NCBI GenBank assembly: GCA_023393895.1
Contig: JAEXBT010000119.1
Coordinates: 1-21,051, forward strand
Length of the DNA stretch: 21,051 nt
Reading direction: 5' to 3'
Origin: Pseudomonadota bacterium
GTDB taxonomy: Bacteria; Pseudomonadota; Gammaproteobacteria; Xanthomonadales; Xanthomonadaceae
The stretch's first letter is position 1. Each line of letters opens with the position of its first letter. Below are positions 1 through 6,998 of this stretch, in pieces. The position numbers were made by a program, and so were the translations under genes. The notes beneath the pieces are model-generated. The model saw only the letters and a list, made by a program, of their open reading frames with translations. It did no database searches and had not been told where the DNA came from.

Positions 1-1694
1 GCTACGAGTCGCGGATCATCGAGCTGCGCTTCAACGAGGCCGAGAAGCAGGCGCTGATGGACGAGTTTCTCGACGCCACCGGCGACGAGGACGAGGCCGA
101 GCAGGGCCGCACCGCCAGCCGCTACACTCGGCTGGAGGCGCTGGCCATGGCCGATGGCCGGATGGCCACGCTGGCCGAAGACCTGGTGCCGCACTGGGAG
201 GCGCGCAAGGAGTCGGTCACCGGCAAGGCGATGATCGTCGCCGTCTCGCGCGAGGCCGCGGTGCGCCTGTACAACGAGATCGTGAAGCTGCGCCCGGACT
301 GGCATTCGGACGACATCAACAGCGGCCGGATCAAAGTGGTGATGACCGGCAGCTCGGCCGACCCGCCGCACTTCCAGCCGCACCGCACCGACAAGGTCGA
401 CCGCAAGCTGCTGGAGAAGCGCTTCAAGCAGTCGCCCGATGAGCTGAAGCCGAACGAGGTGCCGCTGGAGCTGGTGATCGTGCGCGACATGTGGCTGACC
501 GGCTTCGACGCCCCGCCCGTGCACACCCTGTACGTGGACAAGCCCATGCAGGGCCACGGCCTGATGCAGGCCATCGCCCGCACCAACCGCATCTGGAAGG
601 ACAAGCCCGGCGGCCTGGTGGTCGACTACATCGGCATCGGCGAGGAGCTGAAGAAGGCGATCCGCCAGTACACCCGCGACAGCGGCAAGGAGCGCGAGCC
701 GGTGGACACCTCCGGCGCGGCGCTGAAGATCCTGCTCGATACGCTTGACGTCATCCGCAAGGAATTCTTCGCGGGCTTCGACTACGGCGGATTCGAAGAT
801 CCGAAGCGAGCCCTTGCGCTGCTGGCGCCGGCGATGGAGCACATCCTCAAGCTGGACCCCGAACCCGACGACAAGGGCCGCAACCGAGGCGTCCGCGCCT
901 ACCTGGACCAGGTCGCCAAGCTCACCCGGGCGCAGGCCCTGGCCGGCACGCGGGCCGATGCCATGGCGGTGCGCGAGGAGATCGCGTTCTTCCAGGCGGT
1001 GCGCGTGAGCCTGATCAAGCTGACCCGCTCGGCCAGCGGCATGACACGGCTGGAGAAGGAGGCCGCGCTGCGCCAGCTGGTGGCCAAAGGCGTGCTGGTC
1101 GAAGGCGTCAACGACCTCTACAGCACGCTGGGACTGGAGAAGCCGGACATCAGCCTGCTGGACGAGCGGTTCCTCGCCCAGATCCGCGAGATGCCCACGA
1201 AGAACCTGGCCGCCGAACTGCTGGAGCGCCTGCTGGCCGATCAGATTCGCTCGCGCGGCCAGAAGAACGCGCTGCAGGGCAAGGAATTCGCCACCCGGCT
1301 GGAAGAAGCGATCAACCGCTACCAGAACCGCGGCCTGACCACGGTCGAGGTGATCGAGGAGCTGATCCGGCTGGCCAAGGAGATGAACGAGGCCCGCCCG
1401 CCGGATGGCATGAGCGAGGAGGAATTCGCCTTTTACCAGGCGCTGGCGGAGAACGAATCGGCGGTGCGGGAGCTTGGCCATCCCGTGCTCCGTGCCCTGG
1501 CCCAGGAGCTGACGGACAAGCTGCGCAAGTCGGCGACGATCAACTGGCAGCACCGGAAGGATTCAAGGGCGCGGATGGTGGCGATGGTCAAGGTGCTGCT
1601 CGCGACACACAAGTATCCGCCGGACAAGCAGCCGGAGGCGATTGAGAAGGTGATTGCGCAGGCGGAGTTGTTGGCGGATTCGTGGGCGGCTTAG
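1..1694 (+). CDS. hsdR: Type I restriction enzyme R subunit, C-terminal part (5' end outside window)
   Basis: The frame is open from base 3, so the gene begins upstream; about 563 codons are visible, ending at TAG 1692-1694. HsdR is the ATP-dependent translocase and endonuclease subunit of type I restriction complexes. The visible part starts inside the second RecA-like helicase domain: motif V (TGFDAP, near nt 500) and motif VI (QAIARTNR, nt 568-591) are clear. A helical C-terminal domain of the DUF3387 kind follows and ends in KYPPDKQPEAIEKVIAQAEL. The N-terminal nuclease and Walker A regions are not in view. Its partners hsdM and hsdS are about 16 kb away on the opposite strand, an unusual split. 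The family call is firm; whether it works with the hsdMS of this window is inferred. Confidence 0.93.
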   Translation, partial: YESRIIELRFNEAEKQALMDEFLDATGDEDEAEQGRTASRYTRLEALAMADGRMATLAEDLVPHWEARKESVTGKAMIVAVSREAAVRLYNEIVKLRPDWHSDDINSGRIKVVMTGSSADPPHFQPHRTDKVDRKLLEKRFKQSPDELKPNEVPLELVIVRDMWLTGFDAPPVHTLYVDKPMQGHGLMQAIARTNRIWKDKPGGLVVDYIGIGEELKKAIRQYTRDSGKEREPVDTSGAALKILLDTLDVIRKEFFAGFDYGGFEDPKRALALLAPAMEHILKLDPEPDDKGRNRGVRAYLDQVAKLTRAQALAGTRADAMAVREEIAFFQAVRVSLIKLTRSASGMTRLEKEAALRQLVAKGVLVEGVNDLYSTLGLEKPDISLLDERFLAQIREMPTKNLAAELLERLLADQIRSRGQKNALQGKEFATRLEEAINRYQNRGLTTVEVIEELIRLAKEMNEARPPDGMSEEEFAFYQALAENESAVRELGHPVLRALAQELTDKLRKSATINWQHRKDSRARMVAMVKVLLATHKYPPDKQPEAIEKVIAQAELLADSWAA

Positions 1695-1707
1695 CCCTGA
1701 CCTGAAA

Positions 1708-1735
1708 GCGGCCGCTTCCGGCCAAGAGCGGACAT
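1708..1735 (-). repeat. Short dispersed repeat, copy 1 (palindromic element)
   Basis: Read on the minus strand from 1735, this begins ATGTCCGCT and continues to CGGAAGCGGCC. It matches the segment at 13543-13570 at 22 of the first 26 positions. It starts 13 bp after the hsdR stop. Bases 1706-1717 (aagcggccgctt) form a perfect 12-bp palindrome. There is no T-run, so a classical terminator is unlikely. From memory, similar GTCCGCTTTGGGTC-type palindromes are dispersed between genes in many proteobacteria; this could not be checked here. Confidence 0.55.
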
Positions 1736-1812
1736 CACGTAGCAACGCCCGGGATGAGAGAGCGGCCGATGACTTACCGCCAAGCAAATCGCGCTGCACG
1801 CCCCAACAGATG

Positions 1813-2230
1813 TCATTTGGCCAGATAGGTGTCGGCTGAAATGACTTCCGCATACCCGAATGCGAGCGTTGACATCAGGGCCGTATGCACTTGCTCGGCG
1901 GGCACGCTCTTCCCATCGAACTCGAGCTCGCGGGTTGCGCAGGCGTCCTGCACGACCGTTGTCTTGTAACCAAAATAGCCGCGGCGCAAGTTGTCGCGTC
2001 GATGCACATGTGGCTCACCAGCCAATAACCGTGACTTATTCGATGCCGTCGGAATCGAGTGTCTCCTTGAGGTCCGTCTTGTGGAACGAGTTCGGATAGT
2101 TCTTTGTGATGACGTGCTCGTCGTCTTGGGGGGCTACCTTCGGATGTATCAGCACGCCCTCGGTGCCGGGTACGAAGAACGGCAGGTCGCCGGCGCGAAC
2201 GCTTACCGGATCATGGACGCAGTCCGGCAC
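1813..2230 (-). pseudogene. Isochorismatase-family cysteine hydrolase, decayed remnant
   Basis: Two minus-strand fragments together spell the C-terminal two thirds of an isochorismatase-like hydrolase. Fragment 2230-2036 has FFVPGTEGVLIHPKV and VITKNYPNSF. Fragment 2025-1813 has GYKTTVVQDACATRELEFDG and ends SADTYLAK. Between them the expected active-site stretch SHMCIDATT is present in a third frame (about 2018-1984). The reading frame is broken by an in-frame TAA (2038-2036), a one-base loss near 2020 and another near 1980. The catalytic Cys codon survives, but the N-terminal part expected to carry the first catalytic Asp is missing. It follows the DUF442 gene on the same strand and may once have been the tail of that operon. 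Confidence 0.75.
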
Positions 2231-2256
2231 TGACCGGACCCGGCACGCAGCGGTCG

Positions 2257-2796
2257 TTAGCCCGGGACCTTGCTCCTGGCCTGGGAAGCGTCGGCCTCGA
2301 TCCTGCGGCGCACCTCTTCCTCAAGACCCTTGAGCCCCCAGGTTCTTCCGATCGCGATCGCTTCATCGGCCTCCTTTCCGTCCACCCATGCGGCCCGGAG
2401 CGCTGCCATCGCACCGACACGGTTGCCGCTGGCACAGTGCACGAGCACCGGACGTTTCGCGTCTCGAACAATGGCATCAAACGCCATCACGTTCTCACGG
2501 GTGAGATCCACTGCACCGCGTAATGGCAGGTTGGAGTACAGAAGGCCGGCCGCGCGGACGGCTGCCGCCTCGTCGAAATCTGGCGTCTCCGCATCCAAGG
2601 TGAGGTCGATGACGTGGCGGATGCCAGCATCACGCACGCGTGAGATGTCGTCGGCATCCAGCCGCCCCGCCGACACGATGCCCGGCGCAGGTGACACCGC
2701 ATCCGCAACGGTCGGCAGTGCAGTCGGGTACGTGGCGGAGGCGCAGCCGGGGCCTGCGAGCGCAACGACAAGGAAGAGCAATGGAATAGGCTTCAT
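2257..2796 (-). CDS. Exported DUF442 / Blh-type phosphatase-like protein
   Basis: A 179-residue protein with an N-terminal hydrophobic signal (residues 1-18, ending ALAGPGC). Cys18 could be lipidated, but the -3 residue is not a typical lipobox residue, so a plain Sec signal is possible. The rest matches the DUF442 fold, which resembles protein tyrosine phosphatases. The loop HCASGNR (Cys121 to Arg126) has the CX4R spacing of this family rather than the classical CX5R. In Blh proteins the same domain is fused to a persulfide dioxygenase; here it is separate and apparently periplasmic. It is last in the leftward sulfur operon, 9 bp after the YedE half-transporter, with GAGG before the ATG. Its substrate is not known; a role in handling sulfane sulfur is inferred from context. 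Confidence 0.82.
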   Translation of the reverse strand: MKPIPLLFLVVALAGPGCASATYPTALPTVADAVSPAPGIVSAGRLDADDISRVRDAGIRHVIDLTLDAETPDFDEAAAVRAAGLLYSNLPLRGAVDLTRENVMAFDAIVRDAKRPVLVHCASGNRVGAMAALRAAWVDGKEADEAIAIGRTWGLKGLEEEVRRRIEADASQARSKVPG

Positions 2797-2805
2797 GGCA
2801 TAACC

Positions 2806-3219
2806 TCAGGCGCGGTTGACGACACGGTGCAACAGGATGCCAGCCAGCATGGCCGGGATGAACCACAGCGCTTCGACCGAGCCGATCCCCAGGCCCGCGA
2901 GTGCAGGACCTGGACAGTAGCCGGCGATACCCCAGCCGATTCCGAACAGTGCCGCACCGCCGAGCAGCTTGCGGTCGACCTGCTTCAGGTTCGACAGCTG
3001 GAACGTATCGGCGAGCACCGGGCTGCCACGGCGCAGCACCAAGCGGAACAGCAGCCCGGTGGTGGTGACGGCGCCGCCGAGGACGAACGCCAGCGTCGGA
3101 TCGAAATCTCCGAACACGTCGAGGAAGCCGAGCACGATGCGGGGGTCGGTCATGCCCGACATTGCCAGCCCCAGACCAAACAGCGCACCCGACAGCAGCG
3201 CGGCAATCGAGAACTTCAT
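2806..3219 (-). CDS. YeeE/YedE-family transporter, C-terminal-half subunit
   Basis: A 137-residue membrane protein with about four hydrophobic segments. It carries the half-site signature GIGWGIAGYCPGPALAGLG, with Cys102. In the thiosulfate transporter TsuA/YeeE, conserved cysteines at matching places pass thiosulfate across the membrane; here the two halves are separate genes, as in other BigR-linked clusters. Two ATG codons stand in tandem (3222 and 3219). ATG 3219 is chosen because it lies 6 bases after GGAG, whereas 3222 would leave only 3. The upstream partner ends at 3222, so the two genes are coupled. Transport of thiosulfate or another sulfur compound is inferred from the family. Confidence 0.85.
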   Translation of the reverse strand: MKFSIAALLSGALFGLGLAMSGMTDPRIVLGFLDVFGDFDPTLAFVLGGAVTTTGLLFRLVLRRGSPVLADTFQLSNLKQVDRKLLGGAALFGIGWGIAGYCPGPALAGLGIGSVEALWFIPAMLAGILLHRVVNRA

Positions 3220-3221
3220 CA

Positions 3222-3638
3222 TCAACTCCAGACGTGGCGCACAAGGAAGGTGGTTGCAATGGTCGTGGCCATGAAGGTCAGGACGGCCGCCAGCGAGCGC
3301 ATGGACAGTCGGCCGAGCCCACACACGCCGTGGCCGCTCGTGCAGCCGTTGCCCATGCGCGTGCCGAAGCCCACCAGCAGCCCGGCGACCACCAGCCCGA
3401 CTCGCGAATAGTCCGTCCGCGGCAGTGGTGCACCGGGCACCAGTGCCATGTATAGGCCCGCGGCGACGATCAAGCCCAGCAAAAACATGGCGCGCCACGA
3501 CACATCACCTGCCTTCGGGAACAGAACGCCGTTGAGGATGCCGCTGACGCCCGCGACCCGTCCGTTGAGCCACAGCAACAACGTCGCGGACAGTCCAATC
3601 AGCACCCCGCCTGCCAGGGCGATCATCCACGTGGTCAT
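3222..3638 (-). CDS. YeeE/YedE-family transporter, N-terminal-half subunit
   Basis: A 138-residue membrane protein starting MTTWMIALAGGVLIG, with four likely helices and the signature GNGCTSGHGVCGLGRLS (Cys99 and Cys106). This GCxSGHG motif marks the first half of YeeE/YedE sulfur transporters. Together with the next gene it should form one inner-membrane channel for a sulfur species such as thiosulfate. A strong Shine-Dalgarno (GGGAGGTGA, 3641-3649) precedes ATG 3638, and the start overlaps the TGA of the persulfide dioxygenase gene by the ATGA arrangement, so expression should be coupled to it. The direction of transport (uptake or sulfur export) cannot be told from sequence. Confidence 0.87.
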   Translation of the reverse strand: MTTWMIALAGGVLIGLSATLLLWLNGRVAGVSGILNGVLFPKAGDVSWRAMFLLGLIVAAGLYMALVPGAPLPRTDYSRVGLVVAGLLVGFGTRMGNGCTSGHGVCGLGRLSMRSLAAVLTFMATTIATTFLVRHVWS

Positions 3639-4507
3639 GCCTCACCTCCCAATTGGTTCAGGGGCAGCCGCAGGTAGCGGATGCCGTTCGCGTCCGTCGG
3701 CGGCAGCTCGCCAGCGCGAATGTTCACCTGCAACGCCGGCAGAATCAGCTTGGGCGCCGCCAGTCTTGCATCCCGTTCGGTCCTCAACTTCACGAACGTC
3801 TCCTCATCTGCCTCGCCGCCCACATGCACATTGCGCTGCTTCTGCTCGTCGAGCGAGCTCTGCGGATGCGCCTCGCGCTCGGCCGGCGGGTAGTCGTGGC
3901 ACAGGAACAGGCGGGTGTCGGCGGGCAGATCGAACAAGGTGCGGATCGATCGGTAGAGCTTGCGCGCGTCGCCCCCTGGGAAGTCCACTCTCGCGGTGCC
4001 CGTTTCAGGGGCAAACACCGTATCGCCCACGAACGCGGCGTCACCAACGAGATAGGTCAGACTATCGTCGGTGTGACCGGGCGTCGCGATCGCACGCGCT
4101 TCGAGCTCGCCGATGGCGAACGTGTCTCCATCGGCGAACAGCCGATCGAACTGGCGGCCGTCGGTGGCGAACTCCGGCTCCATCCCGAACAGCGCCTTGA
4201 AGCGCTCCTGCACCTGGGTGATACCGCGACCGATCGCGACCTTCGCGCCGGTTTCGCGTTTGAGGTATGCCGCCGACGTCAGGTGGTCGGCATGCGCATG
4301 GGTTTCAAGGATCCAGTCCACGATCAGCGAATGATCGCGCACGAACGCGAGCACGCGGTCGGCCGAGGCGGTCGAGGTTCGGGCACAGGCGGGATCGTAG
4401 TCGAGCACCGGGTCGACGATGGCGGCATGGCCACCGTCACGATCGTAGACCACGTAGGTGAAGGTGAACGTGGCCGGGTCGTAAAAGCTCTGCACCTGCG
4501 GATTCAT
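3635..4507 (-). CDS. Metallo-beta-lactamase-fold persulfide dioxygenase (Blh C-domain type)
   Basis: A 290-residue MBL-fold enzyme. HAHADH (70-75), TPGHTDD (His145) and VGDTVF (Asp162) give the single-iron site expected of ETHE1-like sulfur dioxygenases (His70, His145, Asp162), which oxidise glutathione persulfide to sulfite. GTARVDFPGGDA (170-181) stands where ETHE1 has GCGRTDF; this variant is typical of the Blh/BigR-linked branch. A further conserved His204 lies in LFLCHDYPP. It is cytoplasmic, with no signal peptide. It is first in the leftward arm, 30-40 bp downstream of a strong-looking promoter, with only a weak AGAAG before ATG 4507. It differs clearly from the second dioxygenase at 6195-6959, so this is not a recent duplication. 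Confidence 0.88.
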   Translation of the reverse strand: MNPQVQSFYDPATFTFTYVVYDRDGGHAAIVDPVLDYDPACARTSTASADRVLAFVRDHSLIVDWILETHAHADHLTSAAYLKRETGAKVAIGRGITQVQERFKALFGMEPEFATDGRQFDRLFADGDTFAIGELEARAIATPGHTDDSLTYLVGDAAFVGDTVFAPETGTARVDFPGGDARKLYRSIRTLFDLPADTRLFLCHDYPPAEREAHPQSSLDEQKQRNVHVGGEADEETFVKLRTERDARLAAPKLILPALQVNIRAGELPPTDANGIRYLRLPLNQLGGEA

Positions 4508-4529
4508 TTGACAGCTTCTTGCTCTGTAC

Positions 4530-4545
4530 TTTAGGTACTGCTAAA
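4530..4545. promoter_or_regulatory. Candidate BigR operator (inverted repeat)
   Basis: TTTAG-GTACTG-CTAAA is a 5-6-5 inverted repeat in an AT-rich patch of the divergent bigR/dioxygenase gap. It overlaps the last base of the leftward -10 box and the predicted start site. A further half-site CTAAA lies at 4579-4583, nearer bigR. BigR of Xylella and Agrobacterium is known to bind an AT-rich palindrome over the -10 of its own promoter. Assignment to BigR here rests on position and symmetry, not on a matched consensus. Confidence 0.5.
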
Positions 4546-4571
4546 TTATATTCGTCACCTGTCCTTGTCAA
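4545..4571 (-). promoter_or_regulatory. Promoter of the leftward sulfur arm
   Basis: On the minus strand a perfect TTGACA (4571-4566) and a perfect TATAAT (4550-4545) are separated by 15 bases, shorter than the usual 16-18. The predicted start near 4538 gives a leader of about 30 nt before the dioxygenase ATG at 4507. The -10 touches the inverted repeat at 4530-4545, where a repressor would block transcription. No equally clear promoter is visible for bigR on the plus strand; TATATT (4547-4552) and TGCTAAATT (4539-4547) are weak candidates in the same place. Confidence 0.6.
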
Positions 4572-4594
4572 GAACTTACTAAACTACATCCGCC

Positions 4595-4939
4595 ATGGCC
4601 CGTTCATCAAAGAAGATACGTCCGATGCCCTCGACCGAGCAGATGGCGCAGCATGCCAATGAAGCGGCCGCACTGTTGAAGGCACTGGCCCATCCGGCAC
4701 GCCTGCTCGTGCTGTGCCAGCTGGTCGAGGGCGAGGCTTCGGTAGGAGAGTTGCAGCCGATTACCGGGCTCAGCATGTCCGCCCTGTCGCAGCACCTGGC
4801 CGTACTGCGCGAGATGCAGCTCGTCACGACGCGTCGCGAGGCGCAGACCATCTACTACGCGCTAGCCGAGGGCCCTGCTGCAAGCGTGCTCGATACGCTA
4901 TACGCCGCCTACTGTGGCAGCCAGGAGGCTGTCCAATGA
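4595..4939 (+). CDS. bigR: BigR-type ArsR-family sulfide-responsive repressor
   Basis: A 114-residue winged-helix protein of the ArsR family. The HTH lies around GLSMSALSQHLAVLREMQLV (58-77). Cys41 (LVLCQLVEGE) and Cys107 (AAYCGSQ) match, with a one-residue offset, the Cys42/Cys108 pair of Xylella BigR, whose disulfide or polysulfide bridge releases DNA. Metal-sensing ArsR motifs such as CVCxC are absent. It should repress both arms of the sulfur cluster and be relieved by sulfide or persulfide. ATG 4595 has no clear Shine-Dalgarno; an internal ATG at 4625 is an alternative start. Its TGA overlaps the ATG of the TauE gene (ATGA, 4936-4939). Confidence 0.9.
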   Translation: MARSSKKIRPMPSTEQMAQHANEAAALLKALAHPARLLVLCQLVEGEASVGELQPITGLSMSALSQHLAVLREMQLVTTRREAQTIYYALAEGPAASVLDTLYAAYCGSQEAVQ

Positions 4940-5721
4940 CCACGGTCCAGTTAGTGATGGGGGTCATTTCCGGCGGCGTCGTCGGCTTCACGCTCGGGCT
5001 GGTCGGTGGCGGCGGCTCCATTCTCGCGGTCCCGCTCATGGTCTACCTCGTCGGGGTGCGCGACCCGCATGTGGCGATCGGCACCAGCGCGCTTGCGGTT
5101 GCGGCCAACGCACTTATCGGCCTGACCAACCATGCCCGCAAGCGCAACGTGAAGTGGCGTTGCGCCGCGGCGTTCGCTATCGCCGGCGTGCTGGGCGCGT
5201 GGTTCGGGGCGATGCTCGGCAAGGCCATGGACGGGCAGCAGCTGCTTGCATTGTTCGCGCTCCTGATGCTCGTGGTCGCCGGCATGATGTTCCGCTCGCG
5301 CGGAAGTGAAGGGGATCCGGCGGTGGTGCTCAATCGGGGCAACGCGCCGAAGCTGCTGGGTTCGGGCGCGGTCACCGGGCTCCTGTCGGGTTTCTTCGGT
5401 ATTGGAGGGGGCTTTCTGGTAGTACCGGGCCTGATCGCCTCGACCGGCATGCCGATCCTGTTCGCGGTCGGTTCATCGCTGCTCGCCGTTACCGCCTTCG
5501 GACTGACCACCGCATTGAGCTACGCGAGCTCCGGACTGGTCGCCTGGTCGCTTGCGGTGGCGTTCATCGGCGGCGGCGCGGTCGGCAGTCTGTTTGGCGC
5601 CCGCCTCGCCACACGCCTGGGCGACCGCAAGGGCGTGCTCAACACGGTGCTTGCCGGCCTGATCGTCGTCGTCGCGGTGTACATGCTGTACCGCACCGCG
5701 AGTGAACTCGGCTGGATCTGA
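4936..5721 (+). CDS. TauE/SafE-family sulfur/sulfite permease
   Basis: A 261-residue polytopic membrane protein from ATG 4936, chosen over longer in-frame starts because AGGAGG (4923-4928) lies 7 bases upstream and the start overlaps the bigR stop. The two-half pseudo-repeat of the family is clear: GLVGGGGSILAVPLMV (residues 21-36) and FFGIGGGFLVVPGLI (153-167), with about eight membrane segments. TauE/SafE proteins are proposed exporters of sulfite, sulfoacetate or related anions. In this operon export of the sulfite made by the persulfide dioxygenases is the natural suggestion. The substrate itself cannot be read from sequence. Confidence 0.88.
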   Translation: MTTVQLVMGVISGGVVGFTLGLVGGGGSILAVPLMVYLVGVRDPHVAIGTSALAVAANALIGLTNHARKRNVKWRCAAAFAIAGVLGAWFGAMLGKAMDGQQLLALFALLMLVVAGMMFRSRGSEGDPAVVLNRGNAPKLLGSGAVTGLLSGFFGIGGGFLVVPGLIASTGMPILFAVGSSLLAVTAFGLTTALSYASSGLVAWSLAVAFIGGGAVGSLFGARLATRLGDRKGVLNTVLAGLIVVVAVYMLYRTASELGWI

Positions 5722-5757
5722 ATTTCGTTCTTCCCCGCAAACATTCCGGAGGCTCCC

Positions 5758-6198
5758 ATGAACACACCCTGGCGCTTCGCTGAAGATCACTACGCCGGTG
5801 GGCAGCCCACGCCGGCGCATCTGGCCGAACTCGTGCGCGAGGGCGTGCGCACGGTTATCAACCTGCGTGCCCCGGACGAGCCCACGGAATATGACGAAGC
5901 CGCCGAGGCCGCCCGGCTCGGCCTGAACTACGTGTCGCTGCCGATCGCCGGCGCCGCCGATCTCGACCGAGCCCGGGTGCGCGAGTTCGGCCAGACGCTG
6001 GACGATGCGCGCCGCGAAGGCGGGGTCCTGATCCATTGCGCGAGTTCCAACCGCGTGGGCGCAATGATCGCGCTTGACGCGACACTTAACCGCGGCTGCT
6101 CGCTGGAAGCGGCACTCAAGCGCGGCCGTGAGGCCGGTCTGGCGACGCTGGAGCCGGCCGTAGTGGCGCTCGCGGAAAAAGAAGGAGCCCGGTCATGA
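5758..6198 (+). CDS. Cytoplasmic DUF442 / Blh N-domain phosphatase-like protein
   Basis: A 146-residue protein without a signal peptide, related to the exported DUF442 protein at 2257-2796. The shared core is VINLRAPDEPTEYDEAAEAA, LPIAGAADL and the loop HCASSNRVGAM, where Cys94 and Arg99 form the CX4R site. It starts 36 bp after the TauE gene behind GGAGG (5749-5753) and ends in an ATGA overlap with the next dioxygenase. This recreates, as two coupled genes, the DUF442-dioxygenase order of fused Blh proteins. Enzymatic activity is unproven for the family; a rhodanese-like or persulfide-handling role is inferred. Confidence 0.85.
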   Translation: MNTPWRFAEDHYAGGQPTPAHLAELVREGVRTVINLRAPDEPTEYDEAAEAARLGLNYVSLPIAGAADLDRARVREFGQTLDDARREGGVLIHCASSNRVGAMIALDATLNRGCSLEAALKRGREAGLATLEPAVVALAEKEGARS

Positions 6199-6959
6199 TC
6201 GGTCCCGCCACCATCTTCCGCCAGCTCTTCGAGCCGGTGTCTTCGACCTACACCTATCTGATCGCCTGCCCCGAAACGCGCGAAGCCGCCCTCGTGGATC
6301 CGGTGATGCCCGCCTGGCAGCGCGACCTGCAGGTAGTCAACGAGCTCGGTCTGAAGCTCGTCATGACGATCGACACGCACATTCATGCAGATCACATCAC
6401 GTCGGCGTCGATGCTCCGGCGGGAGGTAGGCAGCCGCATCGCTACCCCCGCGCTCGACGCATTGTCCTGTACCGACGTGCCGATGGAAGACGGCGTCCCC
6501 CTGCAGGTCGGCGGCGTGCGCATAGACCCGATGCACACGCCCGGCCACACCGACAACCACTTCGCGTTGGTGATGAATGACCGCGTGTTCACCGGCGACG
6601 CGCTGCTGATCGACGGCTGCGGCCGTACGGACTTCCAGAGCGGCGACGCGCGTGAACTGTACGAGAGCGTACGCGGTCGGCTGTTCGGCCTCCCGGGCGA
6701 GACGCTCGTGTACCCGGCGCATGACTACCAGGGGCGGTGGGTATCGAGCATCGCGCAGGAGAAGCAGCGCAACCCGCGGCTCGGCGCCGAACGCACGCTC
6801 GAGGATTTCGTCGAGCTGATGGAAAACCTGAACCTGCCATACCCCAAGTTCATCGACTATGCCGTGCCGGGTAACAAGGCGTGCGGGCAGTGTCCTCCGG
6901 ACCTGCCGGAGCACCTTCGCCAGTACTGTCAGGAAATGGCGGAAAGCCCCCAAGGTTAG
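6195..6959 (+). CDS. ETHE1-type persulfide dioxygenase
   Basis: A 254-residue MBL-fold protein closest to ETHE1. The motifs are DTHIHADHITSA (His62, His64, Asp66, His67), HTPGHTDNH (His118), FTGDALLIDGCGRTDFQSGD (Asp135 then the GRTDF signature) and YPAHDYQG (His176). Iron should be held by His62, His118 and Asp135. The tail NKACGQCPP (Cys230, Cys233) includes a cysteine at the place of the redox-sensitive C-terminal Cys of human ETHE1. It oxidises glutathione persulfide to sulfite with O2 in the cytoplasm. The start ATG 6195 overlaps the DUF442 stop, and GGAG lies 8-10 bases upstream. It is the last gene of the rightward arm and converges on the kinase gene 39 bp away. Confidence 0.92.
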   Translation: MIGPATIFRQLFEPVSSTYTYLIACPETREAALVDPVMPAWQRDLQVVNELGLKLVMTIDTHIHADHITSASMLRREVGSRIATPALDALSCTDVPMEDGVPLQVGGVRIDPMHTPGHTDNHFALVMNDRVFTGDALLIDGCGRTDFQSGDARELYESVRGRLFGLPGETLVYPAHDYQGRWVSSIAQEKQRNPRLGAERTLEDFVELMENLNLPYPKFIDYAVPGNKACGQCPPDLPEHLRQYCQEMAESPQG

Positions 6960-6998
6960 CGAGGGTCGGGGGTTGGAGGCATTCCACGGCCGCCGAAT

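Noticed and set aside
3653..4534. Open frame antisense to the first persulfide dioxygenase
   Set aside because: No domain; it runs through the divergent promoter region, and the opposite strand has complete active-site motifs.
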